In this document: positions 1 through 8,437 of the stretch, piece after piece
Position numbering within the stretch: position 1 is the stretch's first letter
Layout: every line of letters begins with the position of its first letter
Origin: Colidextribacter sp. OB.20
GTDB taxonomy: Bacteria > Bacillota > Clostridia > Oscillospirales > Oscillospiraceae
Assembly (NCBI RefSeq): GCF_009911595.1
Contig: NZ_QWKG01000024.1
Span: forward strand, 1-59,749
Direction of reading: 5' to 3'
DNA length: 59,749 nucleotides
Notes under the pieces: model-generated
Databases searched by the model: none
What the model was told of the DNA's origin: nothing
What the model saw: the letters and a program-made list of their open reading frames with translations, nothing else
Position numbers and translations under genes: made by a program

Positions 1-1127
1 AGCGTGACGGCCCCGGCGTCGTTGAGGCTCAGCCCGGCCCCCAGCGCCCGCTCCAGGGCGGGGAGGGCAGCTTGAGATATGCCGGGGAAGCCCCGGGCGG
101 CCTCGCCCCGGGTGCCGGTGAGCCCCCGCTCCAGATAGAGCCGCTGGCCCGCCGTGCGGGGAGGGGCCTCCTTCAGGGCGGCGAAGTCGGCCTCCACAGC
201 GGCGGAGGCCATGGCCCCGCACTCGGCCAGAATAGTTTCCGGGTCCCGGCAGGGGGCTGCGGGACTCCACAGCCGGCCCACCGCCCCACAGATAGTCCCC
301 AGGGTAAAAACGGCCCCCTTGTGGGTGTTCACCCCGGCTGTGGCGGCGAACATGGTCCGCTCCGCCCCGCGGCCCGCCTGCCGCAGGGCCTGGAAGGTGT
401 CCGCCGGGGGGCGTCCGGCCGTATCCTGGCCGATTTGGACGCACCGGCTCCAGTAGGGGGCCAGGGCGGCGGCGCTGGCGGTAAAGGTGAAGATGTCCAT
501 GTCCCGGTGGCTGCCGCTGCCGGCCCGGTCCACCAGGCCGGGCTTGGGGGTGACGCACACCTCGTCCAGCAGGGCCCGGGTCACCAGGGCGGCGGCCCGC
601 TCCCGGTCGGCGGAGGAGAAATATTCCTCCATGATGCGGCGCGTGGCCGACTGGAGCTCCTCCACCGGGTGGACCCGCCGGGAGGCGCAGCCCTTCCCCG
701 GCCTGCCGCAGAGGATGCAGCTCCGGGGACCGCCGCCCACCTCCTCCCGGTCCAGCTTGCGGCCGTCGGGGGCGAGGACGTCCATATCAAAGAGCCGGCC
801 CAGGGGGGAGCCGTCCTCAATGGAGACGCAGGCCTCCTTCACCGCCCGGGCCGGGCCGTCCACCGCGTACAGGGCCTCACAGCCGGCGGGGGTCAGCTGC
901 TCCAGACGCTCCAGCGCGGGCAGTCCGGCGGCCCGCAGGCCAGCCGACAGCTGCTCCTGCCCCGTCCGGAAGGCCCGGCGGATGAGGGGGGAGTCCTTCA
1001 CCGGCCCGGCGATGTTCAGAGTGAAGGAGACCACCGGCAGACCGTGCTTTTCCAGCAGGGCGTCCTGCCGGCGCACCCGGGCCTCCCGGGCCTCCAGCAC
1101 CTGGATCAGCGTGACCTCTCGGTCCAT
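1..1127 (-). CDS. citXG: CitX-CitG fusion: citrate lyase prosthetic-group transferase / triphosphoribosyl-dephospho-CoA synthase (3' end outside window)
   Basis: The reading frame opens at ATG 1127 behind a strong AAGGAGGGAG ribosome site (1131-1140) and runs off the left edge, so the C-terminus is missing (about 375 codons present). The N-terminal part (about residues 1-165) is CitX-like: it starts MDREVTLIQVLEAREAR and ends with CGRPGKGCASRRVHP, matching the CitX GRxxKxCxxxRxH signature. The rest is CitG-like: EVCVTPKPGLVDRAGSGSH, GVNTHKGAVF and TRGEAARGFPGI. CitG makes the 2'-(5''-triphosphoribosyl)-3'-dephospho-CoA precursor and CitX transfers it to the citrate lyase acyl carrier protein. 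Such fusions are known in Clostridia. It lies 12 bp behind citC, so it is co-transcribed. The lyase subunits citDEF are not seen and may lie to the left. Confidence 0.9.
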   Translation of the reverse strand, partial: MDREVTLIQVLEAREARVRRQDALLEKHGLPVVSFTLNIAGPVKDSPLIRRAFRTGQEQLSAGLRAAGLPALERLEQLTPAGCEALYAVDGPARAVKEACVSIEDGSPLGRLFDMDVLAPDGRKLDREEVGGGPRSCILCGRPGKGCASRRVHPVEELQSATRRIMEEYFSSADRERAAALVTRALLDEVCVTPKPGLVDRAGSGSHRDMDIFTFTASAAALAPYWSRCVQIGQDTAGRPPADTFQALRQAGRGAERTMFAATAGVNTHKGAVFTLGTICGAVGRLWSPAAPCRDPETILAECGAMASAAVEADFAALKEAPPRTAGQRLYLERGLTGTRGEAARGFPGISQAALPALERALGAGLSLNDAGAVT

Positions 1128-1139
1128 AGGCTCCCTCCT

Positions 1140-2180
1140 TCAGTAGTGAATGACGTCGGGTTCGTTCCGGATGGCGGCGATAACCGGCCCGGCCTCCGGG
1201 GAATTGAAGCAGCGCCAGGTGGTCTCCGGCACCAGCGGGCGGATGTCCTCCAGCCGCCCGTCGTGAATGGCCTGACGGACGGTGCTGGCGCTTACCGGCG
1301 CGCCGCCGTGTGCCAGCCGGGGGACGATTTGGCACTGGATGCCCAGCTCGGGCAGACGGCGGGCCATCTCCCGGTTGTACAGGGCGGTGACATGGCTGGC
1401 CCGCTCCTCCCCCACATAGCGGCTGGTAATGCTCAGGCAGGGGGCGATTTTTCCAAAGACGGCCAGGTCCAGTGCGGCGTGGGCCCGGATGACAGTGTCC
1501 TCGTCCTTGAGGAAGTAGCTGGGGAAGGTGGCCCCGCTGATGATATAGGGCCCCGAGTCGTGGCAGATGATGTTGGGCAGGTGGGCGGTTCCCTCCCGGA
1601 CCAGCCTGCGCCGGACGGCAAAGGGGATGGGCCCCGCCTCCTCGCTGAGGACAAAGAGGTGGACGGCGTCGTTCTCCGCCGCCGCCTTTTCCACCAGATG
1701 GAGGTGGCCCAGGGTGAAGGGGTTGGCGTTCATCACCACGGCGGCGGACCGGCCCTCCCGCCGGGTCTGCTCCAGGGCGGCGCAGTAGTCCTGAAAGCCC
1801 TGACGGCGGTTCTCCATAAAGACCAGGCTGTCCTCCACCCGGGCGATCTCGTAAAAGCCCAGGTCGCCGAAGAATATGGCGCTTTGGGGCTTGGTGTACA
1901 GGAACAGGTGGGCGTTTCCCCGCTGGGCCTGGACCTCCATCAGATGGCTGACCACCTGGTTGAGCAGCCCCTCCCCCTGACGGGAGCGGTCCACCGCCAG
2001 ACAGCGGATGGTGTTCTGAAAGCAGCTGCCGGTGGCCGCCAGCCTCCAGTCCTCGTCGAAGAGGCCGCAGGTGTAGTCCAGATTGCCGTCCCGGCGAATG
2101 CCCTCCTGCTCCAGCAGGGCGTCCACCTGCCTCTGTGCCCGGATGTCGCTGGGGGAGATGGCGGTCAGGGTATCGCTCAT
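1140..2180 (-). CDS. citC: [Citrate (pro-3S)-lyase] ligase
   Basis: This 346-residue protein fits CitC, which acetylates the thiol of the citrate lyase prosthetic group using ATP and acetate to activate the enzyme. The N-terminal third resembles a GNAT fold (LAVDRSRQGEGLLNQVVSHL, then FFGDLGFYEIARV). The C-terminal part is a nucleotidyltransferase with NANPFTLGHLHLVEKAA, the HxGH-type nucleotide-binding loop, and a later SASTVRQAI motif. ATG 2180 has GAGGTGAT as ribosome site. It is the first gene of a citC-citXG unit with its own promoter near 2300. Length and motif order are normal for the family. Confidence 0.93.
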   Translation of the reverse strand: MSDTLTAISPSDIRAQRQVDALLEQEGIRRDGNLDYTCGLFDEDWRLAATGSCFQNTIRCLAVDRSRQGEGLLNQVVSHLMEVQAQRGNAHLFLYTKPQSAIFFGDLGFYEIARVEDSLVFMENRRQGFQDYCAALEQTRREGRSAAVVMNANPFTLGHLHLVEKAAAENDAVHLFVLSEEAGPIPFAVRRRLVREGTAHLPNIICHDSGPYIISGATFPSYFLKDEDTVIRAHAALDLAVFGKIAPCLSITSRYVGEERASHVTALYNREMARRLPELGIQCQIVPRLAHGGAPVSASTVRQAIHDGRLEDIRPLVPETTWRCFNSPEAGPVIAAIRNEPDVIHY

Positions 2181-2288
2181 AAGATCACCTCATTTTTCCT
2201 GGCCCGCCTGCCGAAAAAGCTCTGACACCGCCGGAAGCAGGCGCCAAAGACTGCGGTGGGCAGGGAGGAGCGCTGAAAATTCGGTAAC

Positions 2289-2317
2289 ATCATATCACAG
2301 AAGGGAATTAAGTTCAA
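2289..2317 (-). promoter_or_regulatory. Sigma-A promoter of the citC operon
   Basis: On the minus strand TTGAAC (2312-2317) and TATGAT (2289-2294) are separated by exactly 17 bp. The predicted transcript starts about 100 bp upstream of the citC start. Inference from consensus match only. Confidence 0.6.
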
Positions 2318-2482
2318 ATACCTGTTTTCTGATGATAAAATAGTGGGATACTTATGCCAGGAACGGCCGGAGCCGGGATGGCGGCGGGCCGCCCTGAAGG
2401 CTCGAGCTTAGGTATATTCTCCAAAAAATGCGTGGAGTTTTTTGGCAATCTACCGATTTTTTGCTGGCTGGACAAATTTCCC

Positions 2483-2511
2483 TTGCATCTTTGGAGAATT
2501 GTTGATATCAT
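2483..2511 (+). promoter_or_regulatory. Probable promoter of the maltodextrin ABC operon
   Basis: TTGCAT (2483-2488) and TATCAT (2506-2511) are 17 bp apart, about 100 bp before the binding-protein start. The stretch 2318-2482 between this and the citC promoter holds no convincing gene. Confidence 0.5.
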
Positions 2512-2525
2512 AAGGTTGGCCCGAG

Positions 2526-2566
2526 CGGAAACGGTTCCGGTAACAGTTCCGATAGCGTTTCCGGAA
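2526..2566. promoter_or_regulatory. Candidate LacI-family operator region
   Basis: Directly downstream of the predicted start site lie CGGAA-ACGG-TTCCG (2526-2539) and the perfect palindrome TTCCGGAA (2559-2566). CGGAAACG (2526-2533) is also the exact inverse of CGTTTCCG (2556-2563). A repressor bound here would block the operon. The natural candidate is the LacI-family protein encoded at 5874. This is inference. Confidence 0.45.
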
Positions 2567-2609
2567 GGCTGTCAACCCAGAAGAAATTTTTATTTAGGAG
2601 GATAATGAA

Positions 2610-3962
2610 ATGAGTAAAAGCAAGAAGATCCTGGCCCTGGCCCTCAGCGCGGCTATGGCGCTGTCTCTGCTGGCCGGCTGCGGCGGTGAAAAGGCCCCCT
2701 CCGGCAGCAACGCCAACGGCGGCGGCAGCACCAGCGGCGCCCCCGCCGGAAATGACGGCACCAGCGGCGCCGCCGGCTCTGTCTACTACCTGAACTTCAA
2801 GCCCGAGCAGGACGGCGACTGGCAGGAGCTGGCCAAGCTCTATACCCAGGAGACCGGCGTAGAGGTCAAGGTCCAGACCGCCGCCTCCGGCCAGTACGAG
2901 ACCACCCTGATGAGCGAGATCGCCAAGACCGATGCCCCCACCCTGTTCCAGGTCAACGGCCCCGTGGGTCTGGCCAACTGGAAGGACTACTGCTATGATC
3001 TGTCCGGCTCCAAGATTGCCGGCGAGCTGTCCAGCGACGACTTCGCCCTGATGGACGGCAGCGCCATGTCTGGCATCGCCTACGTCATCGAGACCTACGG
3101 CATCATTGTCAACACCAAGCTGCTGGGCGAGGCCGGCTACAGCCTGGACGACATCAAGTCCTTCGCCGACCTGAAGAAGGTGGCCGAGGACATCACCGCC
3201 CGCAAGGACGAGCTGGGCTTCTCCGCCTTCACCTCCGCCGGTATGGACGGCTCCTCTGACTGGCGCTTCAAGACCCATCTGGCCAACCTGCCCATCTATT
3301 TTGAGTATGAGGCCGACGGCATTGGCGACACCGACGCCATCAAGGGCACCTATCTGGACAACTACCGGGCCATGTGGGACCTGTATATCAACAACTGCAC
3401 CTGCGCCCCCACCCTGCTGTCCGCCAAGACCGGCGATGACTCCGTGGCCGAGTTCGTCACCGAGCAGGCCGTCTTCTACCAGAACGGCACCTGGGCTTAC
3501 GGCGACGTGGCCGACGTGGGCGAGGAGAACCTGGGCATGCTGCCCATCTATATCGGCGTGGGCGACGAGGCCAACCAGGGCCTTTGCACCGGCACCGAGA
3601 ACTACTGGTGTGTGAACAAGAACGCCAAGCCCGAGGACATCCAGGCCACCCTGGACTTCATGTATTGGTGCGTCACCTCCGAGACCGGCCTGGAGTATAT
3701 GTGCTCCGGCGACCACATGGGCTTCGTGGTCCCCTTCAAGGGCAACCTGGAGTCCAGCAACCTGCTGGTGAACATCGCCAACGACTACGTGGCCAACGGG
3801 ACCACCAGCGTCAAGTGGTGCTTCCCCACCATGCCCTCCGAGGAGTGGAAGAACGTTCTGGGCTCCGCCCTGACCGCTTACGCCGCCGATCAGACCGACG
3901 CCAACTGGGAGACCGTGCGGGCCGCCTTCGTGGACAACTGGGCCGCGGAGAAGTCCAAGTAA
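2610..3962 (+). CDS. Extracellular sugar-binding lipoprotein of an ABC importer (family 1)
   Basis: This 450-residue protein starts with a lipoprotein signal (MSKSKKILALALSAAMALSL, then LAGCGG), so Cys23 would be lipidated and the protein anchored outside the membrane. A Gly/Ser/Asn/Ala-rich linker (about residues 25-55) precedes a family 1 solute-binding fold (YLNFKPEQDGDWQELAKLY near the start; ENYWCVNKNAKPEDIQATL near residue 330). The ribosome site AGGAGG lies at 2596-2601. It leads an operon with two permeases, a LacI regulator, MalQ and a GH13 enzyme, so maltodextrin or another alpha-glucoside is the likely ligand. No ATPase gene is present; a shared MsmX-type ATPase elsewhere is usual in Firmicutes. 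Confidence 0.88.
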   Translation: MSKSKKILALALSAAMALSLLAGCGGEKAPSGSNANGGGSTSGAPAGNDGTSGAAGSVYYLNFKPEQDGDWQELAKLYTQETGVEVKVQTAASGQYETTLMSEIAKTDAPTLFQVNGPVGLANWKDYCYDLSGSKIAGELSSDDFALMDGSAMSGIAYVIETYGIIVNTKLLGEAGYSLDDIKSFADLKKVAEDITARKDELGFSAFTSAGMDGSSDWRFKTHLANLPIYFEYEADGIGDTDAIKGTYLDNYRAMWDLYINNCTCAPTLLSAKTGDDSVAEFVTEQAVFYQNGTWAYGDVADVGEENLGMLPIYIGVGDEANQGLCTGTENYWCVNKNAKPEDIQATLDFMYWCVTSETGLEYMCSGDHMGFVVPFKGNLESSNLLVNIANDYVANGTTSVKWCFPTMPSEEWKNVLGSALTAYAADQTDANWETVRAAFVDNWAAEKSK

Positions 3963-3986
3963 GTCAGAAGCTCTGAAGCATGCTCC

Positions 3987-4020
3987 GGGGTGGGCGGGAC
4001 AGCCCGTCCACCCCCTTTTT
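3987..4020 (+). terminator. Intra-operon attenuating terminator
   Basis: A 12-bp stem (3987-3998 with 4003-4014, one G-U pair, ACAG loop) is followed by TTTTT. It sits between the binding-protein gene and the permease genes and would favour transcripts of the binding protein alone. Confidence 0.7.
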
Positions 4021-4035
4021 GACCCTTCCAGCGGA

Positions 4036-4081
4036 GCGGGTGCCGTATTCGCTCCCCCGCCGGAGCCAATACGGAACCCGC
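4036..4081 (+). repeat. Second intercistronic inverted repeat
   Basis: GCGGGTGCCGTATT (4036-4049) pairs with AATACGGAACCCGC (4068-4081) at 13 of 14 positions. It follows the terminator hairpin and could stabilise the upstream mRNA or form an alternative fold. Confidence 0.55.
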
Positions 4082-4131
4082 CCCGTTCCGCCAGCGCTGT
4101 GAATTTTGTAAAAGGAGGTCCCGTTTCCGCC

Positions 4132-4974
4132 ATGGAAAAAACCATTAAACGGTACTTTCCCATCTTTCTGGGCCCCACCTTCGCCGCCTTCATCATCGGC
4201 TTTATCGTGCCCTTCCTTATGGGAATCTACCTGTCCTTCTGCGACTTCCGCACCGTCATCGACGCCAAGCCCAACGGCATCGACAACTATATCCGGGCCT
4301 TCCAGGACACGGATTTTGTCCACGCCTTCGGCTTCACCGCCCTGTTCACTGTGGTCACTCTGGTGCTCATCAACGTGATCGCCTTCGCCGTGGCTATGGT
4401 GCTCACCCGGGAGATCAAGGGCACCAACCTCTTCCGCACCGTGTTCTTCATGCCCAACCTTATCGGCGGCATTGTGCTGGGCTATGTGTGGCAGCTGATT
4501 TTCAACGGCATTCTGGCCCGGTACGACCTGGCCCTGAAGATTTCCGCCAAATACGGCTTCTGGGGTCTGGTGGTGGTCATCTGCTGGCAGCAGATCGGCT
4601 ATATGATGATTATCTATATCGCCGGCCTCCAGTCCATCCCCGGCGACCTGAACGAGGCCGCCGAGATCGACGGGGCCAACGGCTGGCAGAGGCTGTGGAA
4701 CGTCACCATTCCCAATATGATGCCCTCCATCACCATCTGCACCTTCCTCACCCTGACCAACGGCTTCAAGCTCTTCGACCAGAACCTCTCCCTCACCGCC
4801 GGCGAGCCCATGAAGCAGACCGAGATGCTGGCGCTGAACATCTTCAACACGTTCTATGGCCGGGTAGGCTATCAGGGCGTGGGTCAGGCCAAGGCCGTGC
4901 TCTTCTTTATCCTGGTGGTGGGCCTGGGGCTCATCCAGCTGAAAATGACTCGCTCCAAGGAGGTGCAGCAGTAA
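4132..4974 (+). CDS. Sugar ABC transporter permease, MalF type
   Basis: The 280-residue integral membrane protein has about six hydrophobic segments (for example PIFLGPTFAAFIIGFIVPFL near the start) and the permease EAA loop NEAAEIDGANGWQRL around residue 178, which docks the ATPase. I chose ATG 4132 rather than the upstream GTG 4099 because the protein then starts MEKTIKRYFPIFLG, as in homologues, with AAAGGAGGT at 4111-4119. Its stop codon overlaps the next start by one base, so the two permeases are translationally coupled and form a heterodimeric pore. Confidence 0.9.
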   Translation: MEKTIKRYFPIFLGPTFAAFIIGFIVPFLMGIYLSFCDFRTVIDAKPNGIDNYIRAFQDTDFVHAFGFTALFTVVTLVLINVIAFAVAMVLTREIKGTNLFRTVFFMPNLIGGIVLGYVWQLIFNGILARYDLALKISAKYGFWGLVVVICWQQIGYMMIIYIAGLQSIPGDLNEAAEIDGANGWQRLWNVTIPNMMPSITICTFLTLTNGFKLFDQNLSLTAGEPMKQTEMLALNIFNTFYGRVGYQGVGQAKAVLFFILVVGLGLIQLKMTRSKEVQQ

Positions 4975-5810
4975 TGAAACGCCGTGGAAAGGGCGGTATC
5001 TTCGCCACCATTCTCTTCTCCCTTGTGTCCATCCTCTACCTGGCTCCCCTGTTTATTGTGCTGATTAACTCCTTTAAGAAAAAGGCCTTTATCAACCTGG
5101 AGCCCTTCAAGCTGCCCACTGAGAAAAACTTCATCGGGCTTGAGAATTTTACCAACGCCATTGAGAACTACGACTTCCTGATGGCCGTTGTGTGGAACCT
5201 GGTGATGACGGTGGGGTCCGTGGTGGTCATCCTGGTGTGCACCTCCATGTTCGCCTGGTTTATTACCCGGGTAAACAACAGGGCCACCAAGTTCCTCTAC
5301 CTGCTGTGCGTGTTCTCCATGGTGGTCCCCTTCCAGATGGTCATGTTCACCCTCTCGCTGGTCACCGACCGGCTGAAGCTGGGCACCCCCTGGGGCCTGA
5401 TTATCATCTATCTGGGCTTTGGCGCGGGGCTGGCGGTGTTCATGTTCTGCGGCTTCGTCAAGTCCATCCCCATCGAGATTGAGGAGGCCGCCATGATTGA
5501 CGGCTGTTCCCCGCTGCGCACCTTCTTCTCGGTGGTGCTGCCCATCATGAAGCCCACCTATATCTCTGTGGGCATTCTGGAGACCATGTGGATCTGGAAC
5601 GACTTCCTCCTCCCCTACCTGACCCTGGACCTGAACAAGTTCAGCACCATCCCCATCACCATCCAGCGGATGCAGGGCTCCTATGGCCGGGTGGATATGG
5701 GCGCCATTATGGCCTCTCTGGTCATGGCTATCATCCCCATCGTGGTGTTCTACCTCGCCTGCCAGAAGCACATCATCAAGGGCGTGGCCGCCGGCGCGGT
5801 GAAGGGATAA
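4974..5810 (+). CDS. Sugar ABC transporter permease, MalG type
   Basis: A 278-residue membrane protein starting MKRRGKGGIFATILFSLVSI, with six predicted membrane segments and the EAA loop IEEAAMIDGCSPLRTFFSVV (about residue 170). It is the second permease of the same importer. The start ATG overlaps the preceding TAA by one base (4974). The motif ETMWIWNDFLLPYL is typical of MalG/AmyC-type permeases that import oligosaccharides. Confidence 0.9.
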   Translation: MKRRGKGGIFATILFSLVSILYLAPLFIVLINSFKKKAFINLEPFKLPTEKNFIGLENFTNAIENYDFLMAVVWNLVMTVGSVVVILVCTSMFAWFITRVNNRATKFLYLLCVFSMVVPFQMVMFTLSLVTDRLKLGTPWGLIIIYLGFGAGLAVFMFCGFVKSIPIEIEEAAMIDGCSPLRTFFSVVLPIMKPTYISVGILETMWIWNDFLLPYLTLDLNKFSTIPITIQRMQGSYGRVDMGAIMASLVMAIIPIVVFYLACQKHIIKGVAAGAVKG

Positions 5811-5813
5811 GGC

Positions 5814-5842
5814 TTGTGTCCCGGCCTGAAATGTGCTAAAAT
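5814..5842 (+). promoter_or_regulatory. Possible internal promoter before the LacI gene
   Basis: TTGTGT (5814-5819), 17 bp, then TAAAAT (5837-5842). It is followed by CGTTCCG, which resembles half of the operator region at 2526-2566, suggesting autoregulation. The match is modest. Confidence 0.4.
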
Positions 5843-5873
5843 CGTTCCGTTTGAAAGAAAAGAGGGATACAAG

Positions 5874-6881
5874 GTGACCATCAAGGATATTGCCCGGCTG
5901 TCCGGATGTGGCGTGGCCACCGTGTCCCGGGTGCTCAACGACCACCCGGACGTCAGCGACGAGACCCGCCGCAGGGTCATGGCCGTGGTGGAGGAGCAGG
6001 GCTTTCAGCCCAACAACAACGCCAAGCACCTGAAGCAGCAGGCCAGCACCAGCATCGCCATCCTGGTTAAGGGCACCATGAATTTCCTGTTTGCCGAGCT
6101 GGTGGAGATGCTCCAGTCCCTTCTCCGGGACGCCGGGCAGGATGCCGCCGTCTACTACCTGGACGAGGACGCCAACGAGGTGGCCTACGCCTGCCAGCTG
6201 TGCCGGGAGCGCAGGCCGCTGGGCATCCTCTTCCTGGGGGGCGACCTGGAGCTGTTTCAGGAGGGCTTCTCCCCCATCACGGTGCCCTGCGTCCTGCTCA
6301 CCAACACCGCCCGGGAGCTGGGCTTCCACAACCTGTCCTCCTTCACCACCGACGACAGCGAGGCGGCGGAGCGGGTGGTGGAGCTGCTGGCCGGCCAGGG
6401 CCACCGGCACATCGGCCTGCTGGGGGGAAACTGGTCCTGCACCCAGATCAGCCGCCGGCGTCTCACCGGCTGCCGGGATGCCTGCGCCCGTCTGGGCATC
6501 CCCTTCGATGTGGACCGCCAGTGTGAGCCCTGCCGCTACTCCATGCCAGAGGCCTACGCCGCCACCAGGGTGCTGCTGGAGCGGTGTCCCGAGCTGACCG
6601 CGATTTTCGCCGTCAGCGACGTGATGGCCCTGGGGGCCATCCGGGCGCTCAACGACATGGGAAAGCGGGTGCCCGAGGACATCTCCGTGGTGGGCTACGA
6701 CGGCATTGTCACCGGCCAGTACTCCCTGCCCCGGCTGACCACCGTCCGTCAGGACACCCAGAAGCTGGCCGAGCGGGGGGTGGATACCCTTCTGCGGAGC
6801 ATCCAGCGCCGCAGCCCCCCGGTCCATGAGCTGGTTCCCTTCCACCTGATCCAGGGGGAGAGCGCCGCTCCGCTCAGATAA
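5874..6881 (+). CDS. LacI-family transcriptional regulator
   Basis: This 335-residue protein starts VTIKDIARLSGCGVATVSRV (GTG 5874, AGAGGG ribosome site), the classic LacI helix-turn-helix and hinge region. An effector-binding periplasmic-binding-like domain follows from about residue 58 to the end, including FAVSDVMALGAIRALNDMG and VVGYDG. An upstream ATG at 5814 is in frame but would add 20 residues before the HTH and has no ribosome site. It sits within the alpha-glucan operon and probably represses it, releasing on a maltodextrin-related signal; the ligand is inferred. Confidence 0.9.
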   Translation: MTIKDIARLSGCGVATVSRVLNDHPDVSDETRRRVMAVVEEQGFQPNNNAKHLKQQASTSIAILVKGTMNFLFAELVEMLQSLLRDAGQDAAVYYLDEDANEVAYACQLCRERRPLGILFLGGDLELFQEGFSPITVPCVLLTNTARELGFHNLSSFTTDDSEAAERVVELLAGQGHRHIGLLGGNWSCTQISRRRLTGCRDACARLGIPFDVDRQCEPCRYSMPEAYAATRVLLERCPELTAIFAVSDVMALGAIRALNDMGKRVPEDISVVGYDGIVTGQYSLPRLTTVRQDTQKLAERGVDTLLRSIQRRSPPVHELVPFHLIQGESAAPLR

Positions 6882-6884
6882 GAA

Positions 6885-6908
6885 AAGGGCCGCCCGCCGG
6901 TGGCCCTT
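6885..6908 (+). terminator. Short hairpin between lacI-type gene and malQ
   Basis: AAGGGCC (6885-6891) pairs with GGCCCTT (6902-6908). There is no clear T-run. A very similar hairpin stands in the same place before the second malQ (18722-18747), so it probably belongs to a duplicated unit. Confidence 0.45.
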
Positions 6909-6934
6909 AACCTATGACGAAACAGGTGAAGCCC

Positions 6935-8428
6935 TTGAGAAAAGCAGGAATTTTATTGCCCGTCTCCTCCCTCCCCTCCTCCTATGGCATCGGGACCCTG
7001 GGGGCGGAGGCCCGGAAATTTGTGGACTTTCTGGCGGCGGGGGGACAGAGCTGCTGGCAGGTGCTGCCTCTGGGCCCCACCAGCTATGGCGACTCCCCCT
7101 ATCAGTCCTTCTCCTCCTTCGCCGGCAACCCCTACTTCATTGACCTGGACCTCCTGGCGGAGGAGGGGCTGCTGGAGGGGCCGGAGTATGAGGGCCTGAG
7201 CTGGGGAGAGGACCCGGCGCAGGTTGACTACGGGTTGCTGTATGCCAACCGCTACCCCGTGCTGCGCGGGGCCTGCGCCCGGCTGCTGGCCCAGAACCGG
7301 CCCGAGCTCGCCGCCTTCTGCCGGGAGCAGGAGGGCTGGCTGGAGGACTACGCCCTGTTTATGGCCCTGAAGGACAGATACGGCGGAAGCTCCTGGCTGG
7401 AGTGGCCGGAGGAGCTGCGCCTGCGCCGGCCCGAGGCCCTGGACAGGGCCCGGACAGAGCTGGCCGGGGAGATCTCCTTCTGGAAGGGGGTGCAGTACCT
7501 CTTCTTCTCCCAGTGGTGGAGGCTGAAGGAATACGCCAACAAAAAGGGGATTTCCATTATCGGAGACCTGCCCATCTACGTGGCTCTGGACAGCGCCGAC
7601 GTCTGGGCCGGCCGGTCCCAGTTCCAGCTGGACGGGGAGGGCCGGCCCACCGAGGTGGCGGGCTGCCCCCCCGACGGCTTTGCCGCCGGCGGCCAGCTGT
7701 GGGGCAATCCTCTCTTCAACTGGGAGGGGATGAGGGAGGAGGGCTACGCCTGGTGGCTGGGGCGGATCGCCTTTCAGTTCCGGCTCTATGACACCCTGCG
7801 CATCGACCACTTCCGGGGCTTCGACGAGTATTTCGCCGTTCCCTACGGGGAAAGCACCGCCCGGAACGGCCGCTGGCGGTCCGGCCCTGGCATCGCCTTC
7901 TTTCAGGCGGTGAGGAAGGCTCTGGGCAGAAAGGACATCATCGCCGAGGACCTGGGCTTTCTCACCCCCTCGGTAAAGAAGCTCCTTCGGGACTCGGGCT
8001 ACCCGGGGATGAAGGTGCTGGAGCTGGCCTTCGACAGCCGGGACCCGGACAGCGGCTACCTGCCCCACAGCTACCCCACCCACTGCGTGGTGTATACCGG
8101 CACCCACGACAACGACACCGTTCAGGGCTGGATGGCCTCCGCCCTGAAGGAGGACGCGGCCTACGCCAAAGCCTACCTGCGCCTGAGCCGGCGGGAGGGC
8201 TACCATTGGGGGATGATGCGCGCCGCCTGGGCCTCCCCCGCTGATCTGGCGGTGATGCAGTTCCAGGACATTCTCGGCCTGGGCAGCGAGGCCCGGATCA
8301 ACACCCCCTCTACCCTGGGGGGAAACTGGCAGTGGCGGACCCTGCCCGGCGCCTTTGACGAGAAGCTGTCCCGGCGGCTGTATCGGGAGATGCGGGTGTA
8401 TCAGCGCCTGCCCAAAACCAAAAAATGA
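6935..8428 (+). CDS. malQ: 4-alpha-glucanotransferase (amylomaltase), copy 1
   Basis: GH77 enzyme that transfers alpha-1,4-glucan segments between maltodextrins in the cytoplasm. Visible GH77 features: SSLPSSYGIGTLG near the start, GDLPIYVALDSADVW, LRIDHFRGFDEYFAVPYG with the nucleophile Asp, IIAEDLGFLTP with the acid/base Glu, and TGTHDNDTVQGW with the third Asp. An ATG at 6914 is in frame but lacks a ribosome site. TTG 6935 gives MRKAGILLPVSSLP, lies just behind AGGTGA (6925-6930), and corresponds to GTG 18779 in the second copy, so I prefer it. About 497 residues, normal for the family. Closely related to the gene at 18779. Confidence 0.95.
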   Translation: MRKAGILLPVSSLPSSYGIGTLGAEARKFVDFLAAGGQSCWQVLPLGPTSYGDSPYQSFSSFAGNPYFIDLDLLAEEGLLEGPEYEGLSWGEDPAQVDYGLLYANRYPVLRGACARLLAQNRPELAAFCREQEGWLEDYALFMALKDRYGGSSWLEWPEELRLRRPEALDRARTELAGEISFWKGVQYLFFSQWWRLKEYANKKGISIIGDLPIYVALDSADVWAGRSQFQLDGEGRPTEVAGCPPDGFAAGGQLWGNPLFNWEGMREEGYAWWLGRIAFQFRLYDTLRIDHFRGFDEYFAVPYGESTARNGRWRSGPGIAFFQAVRKALGRKDIIAEDLGFLTPSVKKLLRDSGYPGMKVLELAFDSRDPDSGYLPHSYPTHCVVYTGTHDNDTVQGWMASALKEDAAYAKAYLRLSRREGYHWGMMRAAWASPADLAVMQFQDILGLGSEARINTPSTLGGNWQWRTLPGAFDEKLSRRLYREMRVYQRLPKTKK

Positions 8429-8437
8429 GGTGAGCCT

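Noticed and set aside
72..2225. Long plus-strand reading frame of 717 codons opposite citC and citXG
   Set aside because: G+C-rich antisense shadow: Gly/Pro/Gln/His-rich composition, no domain, and both genes on the opposite strand have clear motifs and ribosome sites.
2508..4196. 562-codon minus-strand frame over the sugar-binding protein gene
   Set aside because: Antisense shadow with repetitive Gly/Val/Gln/His composition; the plus-strand lipoprotein is unambiguous.
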